Assembly: GCA_963774555.1 (NCBI GenBank)
Contig: CAVZFL010000001.1
Location: 124,001 to 188,000 of the forward strand
Origin: VRUE01 sp963774555
GTDB taxonomy: Bacteria; Actinomycetota; Thermoleophilia; Solirubrobacterales; 70-9
DNA length: 64,000 nt
Direction of reading: 5' to 3'
The notes under the pieces are model-generated. The model saw nothing but the letters and a program-made list of their open reading frames with translations. It was not told the origin of the DNA and did no database searches. The position numbers were made by a program, and so were the translations under genes. Position 1 is the first letter of the stretch. The number at the start of each line of letters is the position of its first letter. Of this stretch, positions 44,523 through 53,381 are shown one piece after another.

Positions 44523-45647
44523 GTGCACGAAGGCGGCGGCAGCCGCGTCTTCGGTCCCCCCGAGGCCGACTTGAAGGCAGCGGTGACGATCAACGATCCC
44601 GCCGCCTGGCGCGGCCCGCTGCGCGGCAGCCTCGGCCTCGGTGAGACCTACGTCGACGGGCTCTGGGAGACCGACGACCTGGTAACGCTGATCCGCATCG
44701 CCGCCCGTGAGCTGCACCAGCTCGACGGCCTGCGCGGCGCCGTCGCCCGCCCGCGCGGCCTGCTGCACCGGGTCCGCCACCTGGTGCCGGAGAACACCCG
44801 CGGTCGCGCCCGCCGGCACATCGCCGCCCACTACGACCTCGGCAACGACCTCTTCGCCGCCTTCCTCGACGAGCGGATGATGTACTCCTGCGCCTACTTC
44901 CCGCGCCCGGGGGCGAGCTTGGAGGAAGCGCAGCTGGCGAAGCTGGAGCGGATCTGCGAGCGGCTGCAGCTCGGGCCCGACAACCACCTGCTGGAGATCG
45001 GCACGGGCTGGGGCGGGCTCGCGGTCCACGCCGCCCGCGAGCACGGCTGCCGGGTGACGACGACGACGATCTCAGCCCAGCAGCGCGCCCTGGCGCAACA
45101 GCGGGTCCGCAACGCAGGCCTCGAGGGCCGGATCACCGTGCTGCTACAGGACTACCGCGATCTGCGCGGCAGCTTCGACCGCCTCGTCTCGGTCGAGATG
45201 ATCGAGGCGGTCGGCTGGCAGCACTTCGACGAGTTCTTCCGCCGCTGCGACGCGCTGCTCTCCCCCGGAGGGCTGATGCTGCTGCAGGCGATCACGATCG
45301 ACGACGGGATCTATGAGGTCGAGAAGGGCACCCGCAGCTTCGCCAACACCCACGTCTTCCCCGGCGGCTGCCTGCCCTCGCGGGGCCTGATCGCCGACTG
45401 CGTCGCCCGCGTCACCGACATGCGCCAGGTCTGGATCGACGACATCACCGCCCACTACCCGCCGACCCTCGCCGCCTGGCGCGAGCGCTTCTCCGGCGCC
45501 TGGGAGCGCCTGCGCGAGCATGGCTACGACGAGCGCTTCCGCCGCCTCTGGGCCTTCTACCTGAGCTCCTCCGAGGCGGGATTCCGCGAGCGGCGGATCG
45601 GCGACGTACAGGCGCTCTTCGCCAAGCCGCGATACTTCGGCGCATGA
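44523..45647 (+). CDS. Cyclopropane-fatty-acid-synthase-like SAM methyltransferase
   Basis: At least 374 residues. The class I methyltransferase motif is LLEIGTGWGGLAVHAAREHG, followed by TTISAQQRALAQQRV, and the CFA signature YDLGNDLFAAFLD and MMYSCAYF. It methylates or cyclopropanates unsaturated acyl chains of phospholipids using S-adenosylmethionine. Homology to related enzymes seems to begin some 20 residues upstream (VGDGFARTAVRQALSRVDRG), where no canonical start exists, so the true start may lie near 44456. Confidence 0.9.
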   Translation: MHEGGGSRVFGPPEADLKAAVTINDPAAWRGPLRGSLGLGETYVDGLWETDDLVTLIRIAARELHQLDGLRGAVARPRGLLHRVRHLVPENTRGRARRHIAAHYDLGNDLFAAFLDERMMYSCAYFPRPGASLEEAQLAKLERICERLQLGPDNHLLEIGTGWGGLAVHAAREHGCRVTTTTISAQQRALAQQRVRNAGLEGRITVLLQDYRDLRGSFDRLVSVEMIEAVGWQHFDEFFRRCDALLSPGGLMLLQAITIDDGIYEVEKGTRSFANTHVFPGGCLPSRGLIADCVARVTDMRQVWIDDITAHYPPTLAAWRERFSGAWERLREHGYDERFRRLWAFYLSSSEAGFRERRIGDVQALFAKPRYFGA

Positions 45648-46390
45648 CCATCATCGAGAGAACCGAGAACCCCCAGTGGCTGGCCAACGCCTACCTCGTC
45701 GCCGACGAAGCCGGCGGCACGGGGGTGCTGATCGACGGCAACGACGACCTCGGGCCGCTGCTCGAGCGCGCCGAGCAGGACGGGATCGAGATCACCCACA
45801 TCCTCGTCACCCACCCGCACGGCGACCACGTCGCCGGCCTTGCCGAGGCGCAGCGCAGGCTCGGCGGCGTGCCGATGGTCGCCCACGCAGACGCCGCCGC
45901 GGAAATGGCGGAGGAGGTGGCGCAGACGATCGCCGACGGCGAGACGCTCAGCACCGGCGGCCTCGAGATCGAAGCGATCTCCACCCCCGGCCACGCCGCC
46001 GGCCACCTCGCCTTCCTCGTCAACGGCAGCGACCTCTTCACCGCCGACGTCCTCTTCAAGGGCACGGTCGGCGGCACGATGGCGCCGGGCGCGAGCGGCT
46101 TCGCCGACCTCAAGGCCTCGGTCCTGCGCCTGCTCGAGCTGCCGCCGGAGACCGTCGTCCACCCGGGCCACCGCGAGCCGACCACGATCGGCGCCGAGCG
46201 CGAGGGCAACGCCTTCGTGCGGATCTGGCGCGGCGAGGACGAGGTCGGCGACGAGCAGGTCACCGTCTGGAGTCGCCCGGCGACGATGAAGCTCTGGGCG
46301 CCCGACTACGACGGCGGCAACAAGGCCTGGATCGTCTTCGCCGACGACGGCACCGAGGCGATCGTCGGCGGATCGCAGGTCGAGCGCTGA
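45644..46390 (+). CDS. Metallo-beta-lactamase-fold hydrolase (glyoxalase II-like)
   Basis: A 248-residue MBL-fold protein. The metal-binding motif is THPHGDHVAG, with further ligands in STPGHAAGHLAF and VHPGHREPTT. The C-terminal part (MKLWAPDYDGGNKAWIVF) is family-like. It hydrolyses thioesters or similar; the substrate is not known. It overlaps the methyltransferase by ATGA, so it belongs to the lipid operon. Confidence 0.9.
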   Translation: MTIIERTENPQWLANAYLVADEAGGTGVLIDGNDDLGPLLERAEQDGIEITHILVTHPHGDHVAGLAEAQRRLGGVPMVAHADAAAEMAEEVAQTIADGETLSTGGLEIEAISTPGHAAGHLAFLVNGSDLFTADVLFKGTVGGTMAPGASGFADLKASVLRLLELPPETVVHPGHREPTTIGAEREGNAFVRIWRGEDEVGDEQVTVWSRPATMKLWAPDYDGGNKAWIVFADDGTEAIVGGSQVER

Positions 46391-46440
46391 ATCTACTGAC
46401 GAGTTGATGACCTCATAGGGTCATTAACTCGTCAGTAGAT
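46391..46440. terminator. Long hairpin after the lipid operon
   Basis: Arms 46391-46412 and 46419-46440 pair over 22 bases with a single G-T wobble and a 6-base loop, directly after the hydrolase stop. There is no T-run; the very stable hairpin would still suit transcription end or RNA protection. It is also close (30 bases) to the next gene's start. Confidence 0.6.
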
Positions 46441-46470
46441 CCCGGTCGAGGTCGGTCGTAGGATCAGGCG

Positions 46471-47142
46471 GTGGCTGAGTCGCGACAGACGAGTGCGCCG
46501 GAGCTGAAGGCGCAGATCGAGGCCGAGCGCGGCGGGCGGCCGTTTCTCGTCTACCGCGATGGCGAGGGCGCGCAGCGGATCCTGGTCGTTGAGGAGGGGA
46601 CGGCCGAGCTCTGGGTGGGACGGGGGGAGGCCGCGGGGCTGCGCCTCGACTGGGACGAGGAGGTCTCCGCCCTGCACGCCCAGATCGAGGTGGTTGGCGG
46701 CGAGTGCACGCTGCTCGACGACGGCCTCTCCCGCAACGGCTCCTTCGTCGGACCCGAGCGCGTCCACGGCCGCCGCCGCCTGCGCGACGGCGAGGTGCTG
46801 CGCTTCGGCCGCACCGCGGTGCTCTATCGCCGACCGGGCGAGGAGACTTCCGAAGCGACCGCGGTGGCCAGCGAGGTGCCCGCCGCGGCGACGATCTCCC
46901 CCGGCCAGCGCCGCGTCCTGATCGCCCTCTGCCGCCCCTTCAAGGACGGCTCGGCCTTCGCCACGCCTCCGACCAACCAGGAGATCGCCGACGAGCTCCA
47001 CCTCAGCGTCGACGCGGTCAAGACCCACATGCGCGCCCTCTTCCAGAAGCTCGAGGTCGAGGACCTGCCGCAGAATCAGAAGCGGGTTGCCGTCGCCGAG
47101 CGCGCATTGCAAAGCGGGGCGGTCGCGCCCCGCGAGCTCTGA
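46471..47142 (+). CDS. FHA-domain protein with LuxR-like HTH
   Basis: A 223-residue protein. The forkhead-associated domain (about residues 35-120) has the core residues GRGEAAGLRLDW, SALHAQIEV and LSRNGSFVG, so it should bind phosphothreonine. The C-terminal 75 residues carry an HTH (NQEIADELHLSVDAVKTHMRALFQKL) of the LuxR type. It starts at a GTG. It probably links Ser/Thr-kinase signalling to transcription. Regulated genes are unknown. Confidence 0.88.
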   Translation: MAESRQTSAPELKAQIEAERGGRPFLVYRDGEGAQRILVVEEGTAELWVGRGEAAGLRLDWDEEVSALHAQIEVVGGECTLLDDGLSRNGSFVGPERVHGRRRLRDGEVLRFGRTAVLYRRPGEETSEATAVASEVPAAATISPGQRRVLIALCRPFKDGSAFATPPTNQEIADELHLSVDAVKTHMRALFQKLEVEDLPQNQKRVAVAERALQSGAVAPREL

Positions 47143-47188
47143 GCATCGGCCGCGCTGGACGCATGTGCGATTGGAGGGCACGCATTTA

Positions 47189-48122
47189 GGGCCTATCTCA
47201 GTAGACCGCTCCCAGCCGGGCCGCGCGCGCCTTCTTGAAGGCAATCAGGCCGCCGGCCAGCTGTAAGAGGGCGAGGTGGTTCTCCTCCTTCTTTGACCAG
47301 CGGATCTGAATCGCCCGGTTGCGGTTGAACCAGGAGTGGCATGCCTCGGCAACCCAGCGCCGTGCTTTCCAGTCGGGATGCTCGGTCTTCAGCTCGATCT
47401 CCTCGCCACGGGTGCGGATGTGGGGCTCGAAGCGCTGGCGCACGACGAGCTCGCGGATGTCGTCGAAGTCGTAGCCCTTGTCGAGGCAGAGCCCCTGGGG
47501 ACTCTCCCCCTCGGGGATCGGCCGGGGGATCGGAACCGACTCCAGGGTCGGCTCCAAGAGCTTCATATCGTGGCGGTTGGCACCCGCGTGCGCGATCCCG
47601 ATCGGGATTCCGGCAGCATCCGTGAGGAGCGAGCGCTTCGCCCCCCCTTGGCTCTATCGGTCGGATTGGGACCCGTCTTCGGGCCGCCGAGCGGCGCCTT
47701 GGTCATCGCCCCGTCGGCGGCGAGCCAAGACCAGTCGATGCCGACCTGCTCGTCGTAGTCGAGCAGGCCCTGGCGCCAGATCTCATGGAAGACCCCCGCC
47801 TGCTCCCACTCCTGGAAGCGCCGGTGCGCCGAGGAGTAATGGCAGATCCCGGTGACCTTCAGCGCGTTCCACTGCATCCCCGTGCGCAAGACCAAGAGGA
47901 TCGCGTCCATCGCGTCGCGGTCGGGAACCCGTGGGTTGTGACAGCCCAGCGGGTGCTCGGGGCGCGGCGGCAGGAGTGGCTCGACCTTCTCCCACAGCCA
48001 GTCCGGCATTCGCCAGCCGTCGTCGCGGTCGACCAGTCCCATGACCCACCTCCCACTATCCAGTTTTCAGCGGACGGTGGGGAGTTCGACGCCGAGTGCG
48101 GGATTCCTACCGAGATAGGTCC
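47189..48122. mobile_element. IS5-family insertion sequence (IS427-type layout)
   Basis: A complete 934 bp element. The ends are imperfect inverted repeats (GGGCCTATCTCAGTAG at the left, inverted form of CTACCGAGATAGGTCC at the right), and both sides carry the target duplication TTA (47186-47188 and 48123-48125). It encodes one transposase in two frames. It is inserted between the FHA and FtsH-like genes. The TTA duplication and sharp ends suggest a recent insertion. Confidence 0.93.
47198..48042 (-). CDS. IS5-family transposase, two frames with -1 frameshift
   Basis: The first frame (159 codons) starts MGLVDRDDGWRMPDWLWEKV, with the helix and the first catalytic Asp in WSWLAADGAMTKAP. The second frame carries AGANRHDMKLLEPTLESV, the second Asp in LCLDKGYDFDD, and the Glu in RRWVAEACHSWFNRNR. 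A run of seven G on the coding strand (47641-47647, GCCAAGGGGGGGCGAAG) lies where the switch must occur, which fits programmed -1 slippage of IS5/IS427-type elements. Both frames overlap by ATGA at 47563-47566. Intact. Confidence 0.9.
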
Positions 48123-48174
48123 TTAATCCCCACACTGCCTCGTTAGTTCTGATGACCCATCCGGACTGGCAAGC

Positions 48175-49750
48175 ATGAACGTGGCACTGGCACTCACAGC
48201 AACCGAAATTCAGAGCTTCGCATTCGACTGGTACCCGGTCTTCGGCGTCGTCTTCATGGCGATGCTGCTCTTCGTCTTCTTCAAGCTGATGCGGACGACG
48301 ATGGGCACGACCAAGCCGGAGACGGTGAAGGCAAGCAAGACGGCGCCGGTGCTCTGGGACGAGGTCCAGGGCGTCGACGCGGCCAAGGACGAGCTGCTCG
48401 ACGTCGCCGCCTGGCTGCGCGACCCGAAGCGCTTCGCCGCCCTCGGCGCCCAGCCGCCGCGCGGCGTGCTGCTCTTCGGCCCTCCCGGGACCGGCAAGAC
48501 GATGCTGGCGCGGGCGGTTGCCGCGCAGGCCGGCGTCGACTTCTTCGCCGCCTCGGGCTCCAGCTTCGTAGAGATGTTCGTGGGGAGGGGTGCCGCCCGG
48601 ATCAGGCGGCTGTTCAAGGAGGCGCGCAAGTCGGGCCGAGCGGTGATCTTCATCGACGAGCTCGACGCGGTGGGGGGCGCGCGCAGCGGAGGTGGTGGCG
48701 ATGGCGGCTCCAGCGAGCGCGAGCAGGCGCTCAACCAGCTGCTGGTCGAGCTCGACGGGTTCGAGAAGGACCCCGGCACGGTGATCGTCATCGCCGCCTC
48801 CAACCACGTCGACAAGCTCGACCACGCGCTGCTGCGCCCGGGCCGCTTCGACCGCCAGGTGCTGGTCGCGCCGCCCGACCGCAACGGTCGCGAGGCGATC
48901 CTCCGCGCCCACGCCAAGGGCAAGCCGCTCGCCGACGACCTCGACCTGACCGACGTCGCCCGCAAGACGACCGGGATGACCGGCGCCCAGCTCGCCAACG
49001 CGCTCAACGAGGGCGCGATCATCGCCGGCCGCGCCAACCGCAAGGCGGTGGGGCGCGAGGATCTAGACGAGGCGCTGCTGCGGCAGTCGGTCGGCTCCCA
49101 GCAGGCGCGGCACCTGAACCAGAAAGAGCGGCGGATCGTCGCCTACCACGAGGCCGGCCACGCGCTCTGCCGCCGCCTGCTCGGCCTCGACCCGCCGGAG
49201 ATCCTCAGCATCGTCCCGCGCGGCCCGGCGCTCGGCTTCGTCGGCCACTCCCCGCAGGAGGACACCTACCTCAAGTCCCGCGACGAGCTGCTCGACGAGA
49301 TCGTCACCTTGCTCGGCGGGCGCGCCGCCGAGGAAGAGGTGCTGGGCAGCTCCTACTCGGGCGCCGTCGACGACCTCGCCCGCGTGCACGCGGTCTGCAA
49401 CCAGATGGTCGGCGAATTCGGCATGGGCGTGGCAATCGACGCCGACGGCGCCCCGCCGATCGCCCTGCCGACCGGCGACTACGCGCTCTCCGACCGCACC
49501 CGCCGCGACGTGGATCTGGCAGCGATGTCGCTGGCACGCGAGGCCCACCGCCGCGCCCGCACCCTGCTTGCCGCCAACCGGCGACTGCCTCGACGACCTC
49601 GCCGCCAACGCGCTCGAGCGCGAGACGCTGACCCGCGAGGACCTCGACGAGATCTTCGCCGCGCACGAGCTGCGGGAGCTCGATACGCGCTCGGGCATGC
49701 TCGAGGGCACGATGGCGACGCTTGCCTCCGAGGCGGCCGACCCCGAGTAG
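48175..49750 (+). pseudogene. FtsH-like AAA membrane protease, one frameshift
   Basis: About 525 residues. One N-terminal membrane helix (FGVVFMAMLLFVFFKLM) precedes an AAA domain (Walker A GPPGTGKT, residues 102-109; Walker B IFIDELDA, 158-165; SRH RPGRFDRQV) and an M41 peptidase domain with HEAGH (325-329) and TYSGAVDDL-like SGAVDDLAR. An extra base near 49580 splits the last 60 residues, which read CLDDLAANALERETLTREDL in the next frame. It has no periplasmic loop between two helices, unlike housekeeping FtsH, so it is a shorter paralogue. A quality-control role at the membrane is inferred. Confidence 0.85.
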
Positions 49751-49763
49751 CATCCCCCGCAGG

Positions 49764-50654
49764 GTGGCGTACCGCGACGGGGATTCTGACTACTACTTCC
49801 CACCTGGCCGCTCGTGGGCGCGCCGGGTGCACGGCGAGCGCTCGGTCGGCCTGCTCTACGGCCAGCGGGCGCTGCTGATCGGCGCCCTGGAGCCACTCAC
49901 CTACACCGGCACGATGCTCAGCACGCGCTCGGCCGACCGGCCCTTCCAGCGCCTCGCCCGCACGGCGAAGATCCAGGAGACCGTCCTGCTCGGCACTCGT
50001 GCCGAAGCCGACGAGGCGCTTACCGTCGTCCATCGCCTGCACGAGCGGGTCAAGGGCACGCTGCCCGAGGACGCCGGCGTCCACCCCGCCGGCACCGCCT
50101 ACTCGGCCTTCGACCCCGAGCTGATGCTGTGGACCCTGGCGGTGATCGCCGACTCGGGCCGGGCGATGTACGAGACGATGGTGCGGCCGCTCTCGGCGCC
50201 TGAGCGCGAGGATCTGTGGCAGGACTACGTGCGCTTCGGCGAGCTCTTCGGCCTGCCCCGCAGCGAGATGCCCGCCAGCCACCGCGAGTTCAGCGCCTGG
50301 TGGCAGGAGCGGCTCGGCTCGCCCGACCTGCAGGCGACCGCGCACGGGCTCGAGATGGCCCCGCTGGTCGCCTTCGAGCAGCCGGTGCCGGCGCCGGCCC
50401 GCGGCAACCTCGTCGCCCAGAACCACATCATCAAGGGCACCCTGCCGCCGCGGGTGCGGGAGATCTTCGGCATCCCCTGGAGCCGCGCCCACGAGGCGAG
50501 CTTCCGGGCGATGACCGCCGCCCACCGCCGGGCCCGCCACCTCTTCCCGCGCCAGGTGCGGCGCGGCCGCAACGACGTCTTCTTCGACGTCGTCTCCAAG
50601 GCCGAGCGCGAGCGCGGCGGCACGCGGACGCCGCAGCTCGGCGCCAGCGCCTGA
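49764..50654 (+). CDS. Oxygenase MpaB family protein (DUF2236)
   Basis: A 296-residue protein: VHGERSVGLLYGQRALLIGA, the run LSTRSADRPFQRLARTAKIQ and HERVKGTLPEDAGV followed by DPELMLWTLAVI, all typical of the DUF2236/MpaB family, whose members are haem oxygenases or latex-clearing-protein relatives. It starts at GTG 49764, 14 bases after the FtsH-like gene, and may share its transcript. Confidence 0.85.
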   Translation: MAYRDGDSDYYFPPGRSWARRVHGERSVGLLYGQRALLIGALEPLTYTGTMLSTRSADRPFQRLARTAKIQETVLLGTRAEADEALTVVHRLHERVKGTLPEDAGVHPAGTAYSAFDPELMLWTLAVIADSGRAMYETMVRPLSAPEREDLWQDYVRFGELFGLPRSEMPASHREFSAWWQERLGSPDLQATAHGLEMAPLVAFEQPVPAPARGNLVAQNHIIKGTLPPRVREIFGIPWSRAHEASFRAMTAAHRRARHLFPRQVRRGRNDVFFDVVSKAERERGGTRTPQLGASA

Positions 50655-50677
50655 AGGCGGACGCATGGGCTGAGCCG

Positions 50678-50938
50678 GTGCGCTGGTGGTCGATGCGCCC
50701 GGCGCAGAACCGCAAGCCGGCCACCTACCGCTGCCCCTTCTGCGGCAAGCACCTCGCGGCCCTCAGCGAGCACGTCCTGATCGCCCCCGAAGGCGACTCC
50801 ACCCGCCGCCGCCACGCCCACACGAAGTGCGTGCTCGCCGCCCGCAAGGCCGGGCGCCTGCCCACCGAGGATGAGTGGCGCCGCACGCAGCCACGGCCGC
50901 CCTCGCTCTGGCGCCGTCTGCGGCAGCGGCTGAGTTAG
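50678..50938 (+). CDS. Small zinc-ribbon protein
   Basis: An 86-residue protein: VRWWSMRPAQNRKPATYRCP then FCGKHLAALSEHVLIAPEGD and RRRHAHTKCVLAARKAG. Two Cys (CPFC) and a distant His/Cys (HAHTKC) would bind zinc. The basic C-terminus could touch nucleic acid. A GTG start is preferred since the WWSMRPAQNRKPATYRCP block looks conserved; an ATG at 50693 is the alternative. Function unknown. Confidence 0.7.
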   Translation: MRWWSMRPAQNRKPATYRCPFCGKHLAALSEHVLIAPEGDSTRRRHAHTKCVLAARKAGRLPTEDEWRRTQPRPPSLWRRLRQRLS

Positions 50939-51730
50939 CTACCCGGCCACTTTGCAGGGCCGGAAAAAGGTGCCCTGGAGGAAGGTGCCGTCTTTGAAGG
51001 TGAATTCGCCGCGCGCCTGCAGGTGGCCGGTTTCGCAGCGGGCGTTGACGTAGCTGTGCTTCTTGCCCTTGAAGGTCCATTTGCGGGCGATCGTCAGGTT
51101 GCCCGAGATCGGGTGGCCGTAGCCGCCGGCGATCTTGGGGATCTTCGCTTCGGTGCGGTAGCCGTAGACACCGTGATGGACTCTTTCGATCACGACCGGG
51201 ACGATGAAGGTGGTCGCCACGGGGACCGTGGTGAAGGCGTGGGCGAGCACGGTGTCGTCGCCGTGGACCTTGGGACCGTTGAAGAGAGTGATCGGGGAGG
51301 AGACCGGGATCGGGTTCTGTTCAGGGAAGACGACGACAGCGCTGCCGTGACCCTTGCCGACGATCGCGTTGGGACAGGCGCGGCGGGCGGCGGGCACGTC
51401 GGTGGCCTGGAGCTTGCCGGCGGTGCAGACTTCGAGGCCGGTCGTGTCGACCGAGCCGTGCTTGTCGAATTCGAAGGTGAGCGTTTCGAGGATCGGCGGC
51501 AGTTCGCCGGAGACGGTCGAAAGCTTGCCACCACCGTAGATCGTGATCGGCGCGTCGTGGTGCTTGGGCAGCGTTTCCGGCCTGAAGCCGCCGTGGCCGA
51601 CGATGATCAGGTTGCCGGTGCGAAGTTCGACCCGGTCGTTGTCGCGCACCGCAAGCGCGCTGGCCGCCCAGACCGCCAACGCCAGGAGCGCCAGGAGCAG
51701 CCACCTGAGAGGGCTTCTCCTGAGCGTCAT
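50939..51730 (-). CDS. Secreted beta-rich protein of a duplicated pair
   Basis: A 263-residue exported protein with a signal peptide (LLLALLALAVWAASALA). It shares a long pattern with the gene upstream: LPKHHDAPITIYGGGKLSTV, CPNAIVGKGHGSAVVVF, VHGVYGY-like HHGVYGYR, GGYGHPISG and a final NARCETGHLQARGEF. No enzymatic motif is visible. The family looks specific to this group of actinobacteria. It follows its paralogue by ten bases. Confidence 0.65.
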   Translation of the reverse strand: MTLRRSPLRWLLLALLALAVWAASALAVRDNDRVELRTGNLIIVGHGGFRPETLPKHHDAPITIYGGGKLSTVSGELPPILETLTFEFDKHGSVDTTGLEVCTAGKLQATDVPAARRACPNAIVGKGHGSAVVVFPEQNPIPVSSPITLFNGPKVHGDDTVLAHAFTTVPVATTFIVPVVIERVHHGVYGYRTEAKIPKIAGGYGHPISGNLTIARKWTFKGKKHSYVNARCETGHLQARGEFTFKDGTFLQGTFFRPCKVAG

Positions 51731-51740
51731 CCCAGCCTCC

Positions 51741-52541
51741 CTACTTGCGCACCCTGCACGGCAGGAAGAAGGTGGCCTTCAACTTCTCGGCCGCCTCTTC
51801 GGCCTGCGTCGGGGTGTCTTCTGGCCCACCTTTGAAGCTGAATTCGCCGCGAACCTGGAAGTGGCCGGTTTCACAGCGGGCGTTGAGGTAGCTGTGCTGC
51901 TTGCCCTTGAAGCTCCATTTGCGATCGATTTTCGTGAAGCCCGAGATCGGGTGGCCGTAGCCACCCGCGATCTTGGGGATTTTCACGTTGATCCGGTAGC
52001 CGTATACGCCTTTGTGGATTCTTTCGATCACGATCGGGATGATGAAAGTCGCCGGACCCGGATAGTCGAGGTGGGCGTGGGCGATCACCGTGTCGTCACC
52101 GTGGACCTTGGGACCGTTGAAGAGGGTGATCGGCGAGCCGACTTTGATCGGTCCCTGTTCGGGGAACTTGACCACGGCGTTGCCGAACCCCGAGCCGATG
52201 ATCGCGTCCTTGCAGGCGCGGCGTGCCGCCGGCACATCGGTGGCAACGAGTTTTCCGCGGGTGCAGAAGGGCAGGCCCGTGGTGTCGACCGCACCGTGCT
52301 TGTCGAATTCGAAGAGGAGCTGGTCGAGGACCGGGGGAAGCTCGCCCGAGAGGGTCGAGAGTTTCCCGCCTCCTTCCGCCACGATCGGGGCGTTTTCGTG
52401 CTTGGGCAGCGCCTTCGGCGAGAAATCGCCTTCCGCATCGAGGACGAGGTTTCCGGCTGTGACGTGAACCTTGAATGCGCTGGCCGTGCCGACGATGGCA
52501 AGCAGCCCCAGCACAACCCCGACAGCGATCTTCCACTTCAT
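51741..52541 (-). CDS. Secreted beta-rich protein, paralogue
   Basis: About 266 residues starting at the ATG at 52541 (MKWKIAVGVVLGLLAIVGTA), a signal peptide. LPKHENAPIVAEGGGKLSTL, HKGVYGYRINVKIPKIAGGY and NARCETGHFQVRGEFSF are shared with the downstream paralogue. A Glu/Ala-rich helical insert (PTQAEEAAEKLKATF) lies near the C-terminus. Function unknown. Confidence 0.65.
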   Translation of the reverse strand: MKWKIAVGVVLGLLAIVGTASAFKVHVTAGNLVLDAEGDFSPKALPKHENAPIVAEGGGKLSTLSGELPPVLDQLLFEFDKHGAVDTTGLPFCTRGKLVATDVPAARRACKDAIIGSGFGNAVVKFPEQGPIKVGSPITLFNGPKVHGDDTVIAHAHLDYPGPATFIIPIVIERIHKGVYGYRINVKIPKIAGGYGHPISGFTKIDRKWSFKGKQHSYLNARCETGHFQVRGEFSFKGGPEDTPTQAEEAAEKLKATFFLPCRVRK

Positions 52542-52601
52542 CCGCTTCCCCTCCCGGTTCCCGTTGGGAGTCACGATACCGAGGGGTCGAATTGCGCATT
52601 G

Positions 52602-53381
52602 TTAAGACACGGGGCGGCGGCCGGAGACGAACTGGGCGAGGCCAGCGACGCGCTGCTCGACGTCGACCAGGCCGGCATCGAGCATGGCCGCGGTCAGCTC
52701 GTCGCGCCCGAAGATCCTCACTCCGCTCAGGCGGCGGACCACGCCGCCGGTCACGAATGTTGGCAACGCCCCCCGCTTGCAGCTGGCGAGCAGCGCCACC
52801 CGGCCGCCGGGGGCCAGAACGCGGCCGATCTCCGCGAGTGCCCGCATCGGCTCCTCGATCAGGTACAGCGCCGCGAAGCAGCAGACGGCATCGAAACAGC
52901 CGTCGCGGAAGGGGAGGTCGGAGGCGTCGCCGCGAACATAGGCGACGTTGTCGAGGTGCGTGTCGCGAACGGCGACTTCGAGCATCGTCGTCGACGCATC
53001 GAGACCAACCACCAGGCCATCGCTCGCCGCCGCGGCGAAATCGCGGCTGAAGTTACCCGGCCCGCAGGCGACGTCGAGCACCCGGTCCCCCGGCGAAATC
53101 GCCAGCATCTCCAACGCGATCCGGTGCTCGTCGGCTGTGCTGGGGCCCGTGAGCCCCATCAGCAGCCGACCTCCCAGCGGTCGCCAGAGGCGCTGGTAGA
53201 TCTGCGGCAGCGCCCGGCTCACCATCAGCCGCTGTCCCAGACCCGACCCGGTCGGCTCATCCTCGCCCAGGAAATCCAGATAGCCCCGGCCGTCGTCGGG
53301 CCGCGACGGCAGCCGTCCCGGCTCGACGAGATTTAAGTGTGGTGACCGGATCGGTGTCGCTTCTTCTTCTTGACCTTCCAT
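52602..53381 (-). CDS. SAM-dependent class I methyltransferase
   Basis: About 260 residues. The SAM motif is VLDVACGPGNFSRDFAAA, followed by VVGLDASTTMLEVAV and SDLPFRDGCFDAVCCFAALY. The N-terminal segment LNLVEPGRLPSRPDDGRGYL is a conserved-looking lead that needs the upstream ATG at 53381, which overlaps the next gene by 49 bases; a GTG/ATG at 53225 would drop this lead. The substrate is unknown. Confidence 0.75.
   Translation of the reverse strand: MEGQEEEATPIRSPHLNLVEPGRLPSRPDDGRGYLDFLGEDEPTGSGLGQRLMVSRALPQIYQRLWRPLGGRLLMGLTGPSTADEHRIALEMLAISPGDRVLDVACGPGNFSRDFAAAASDGLVVGLDASTTMLEVAVRDTHLDNVAYVRGDASDLPFRDGCFDAVCCFAALYLIEEPMRALAEIGRVLAPGGRVALLASCKRGALPTFVTGGVVRRLSGVRIFGRDELTAAMLDAGLVDVEQRVAGLAQFVSGRRPVS

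Noticed and set aside
46391..46440. Riboswitch before the FHA gene.
   Set aside because: It is a plain long stem with a 6-base loop directly after an operon, without multi-helix structure.
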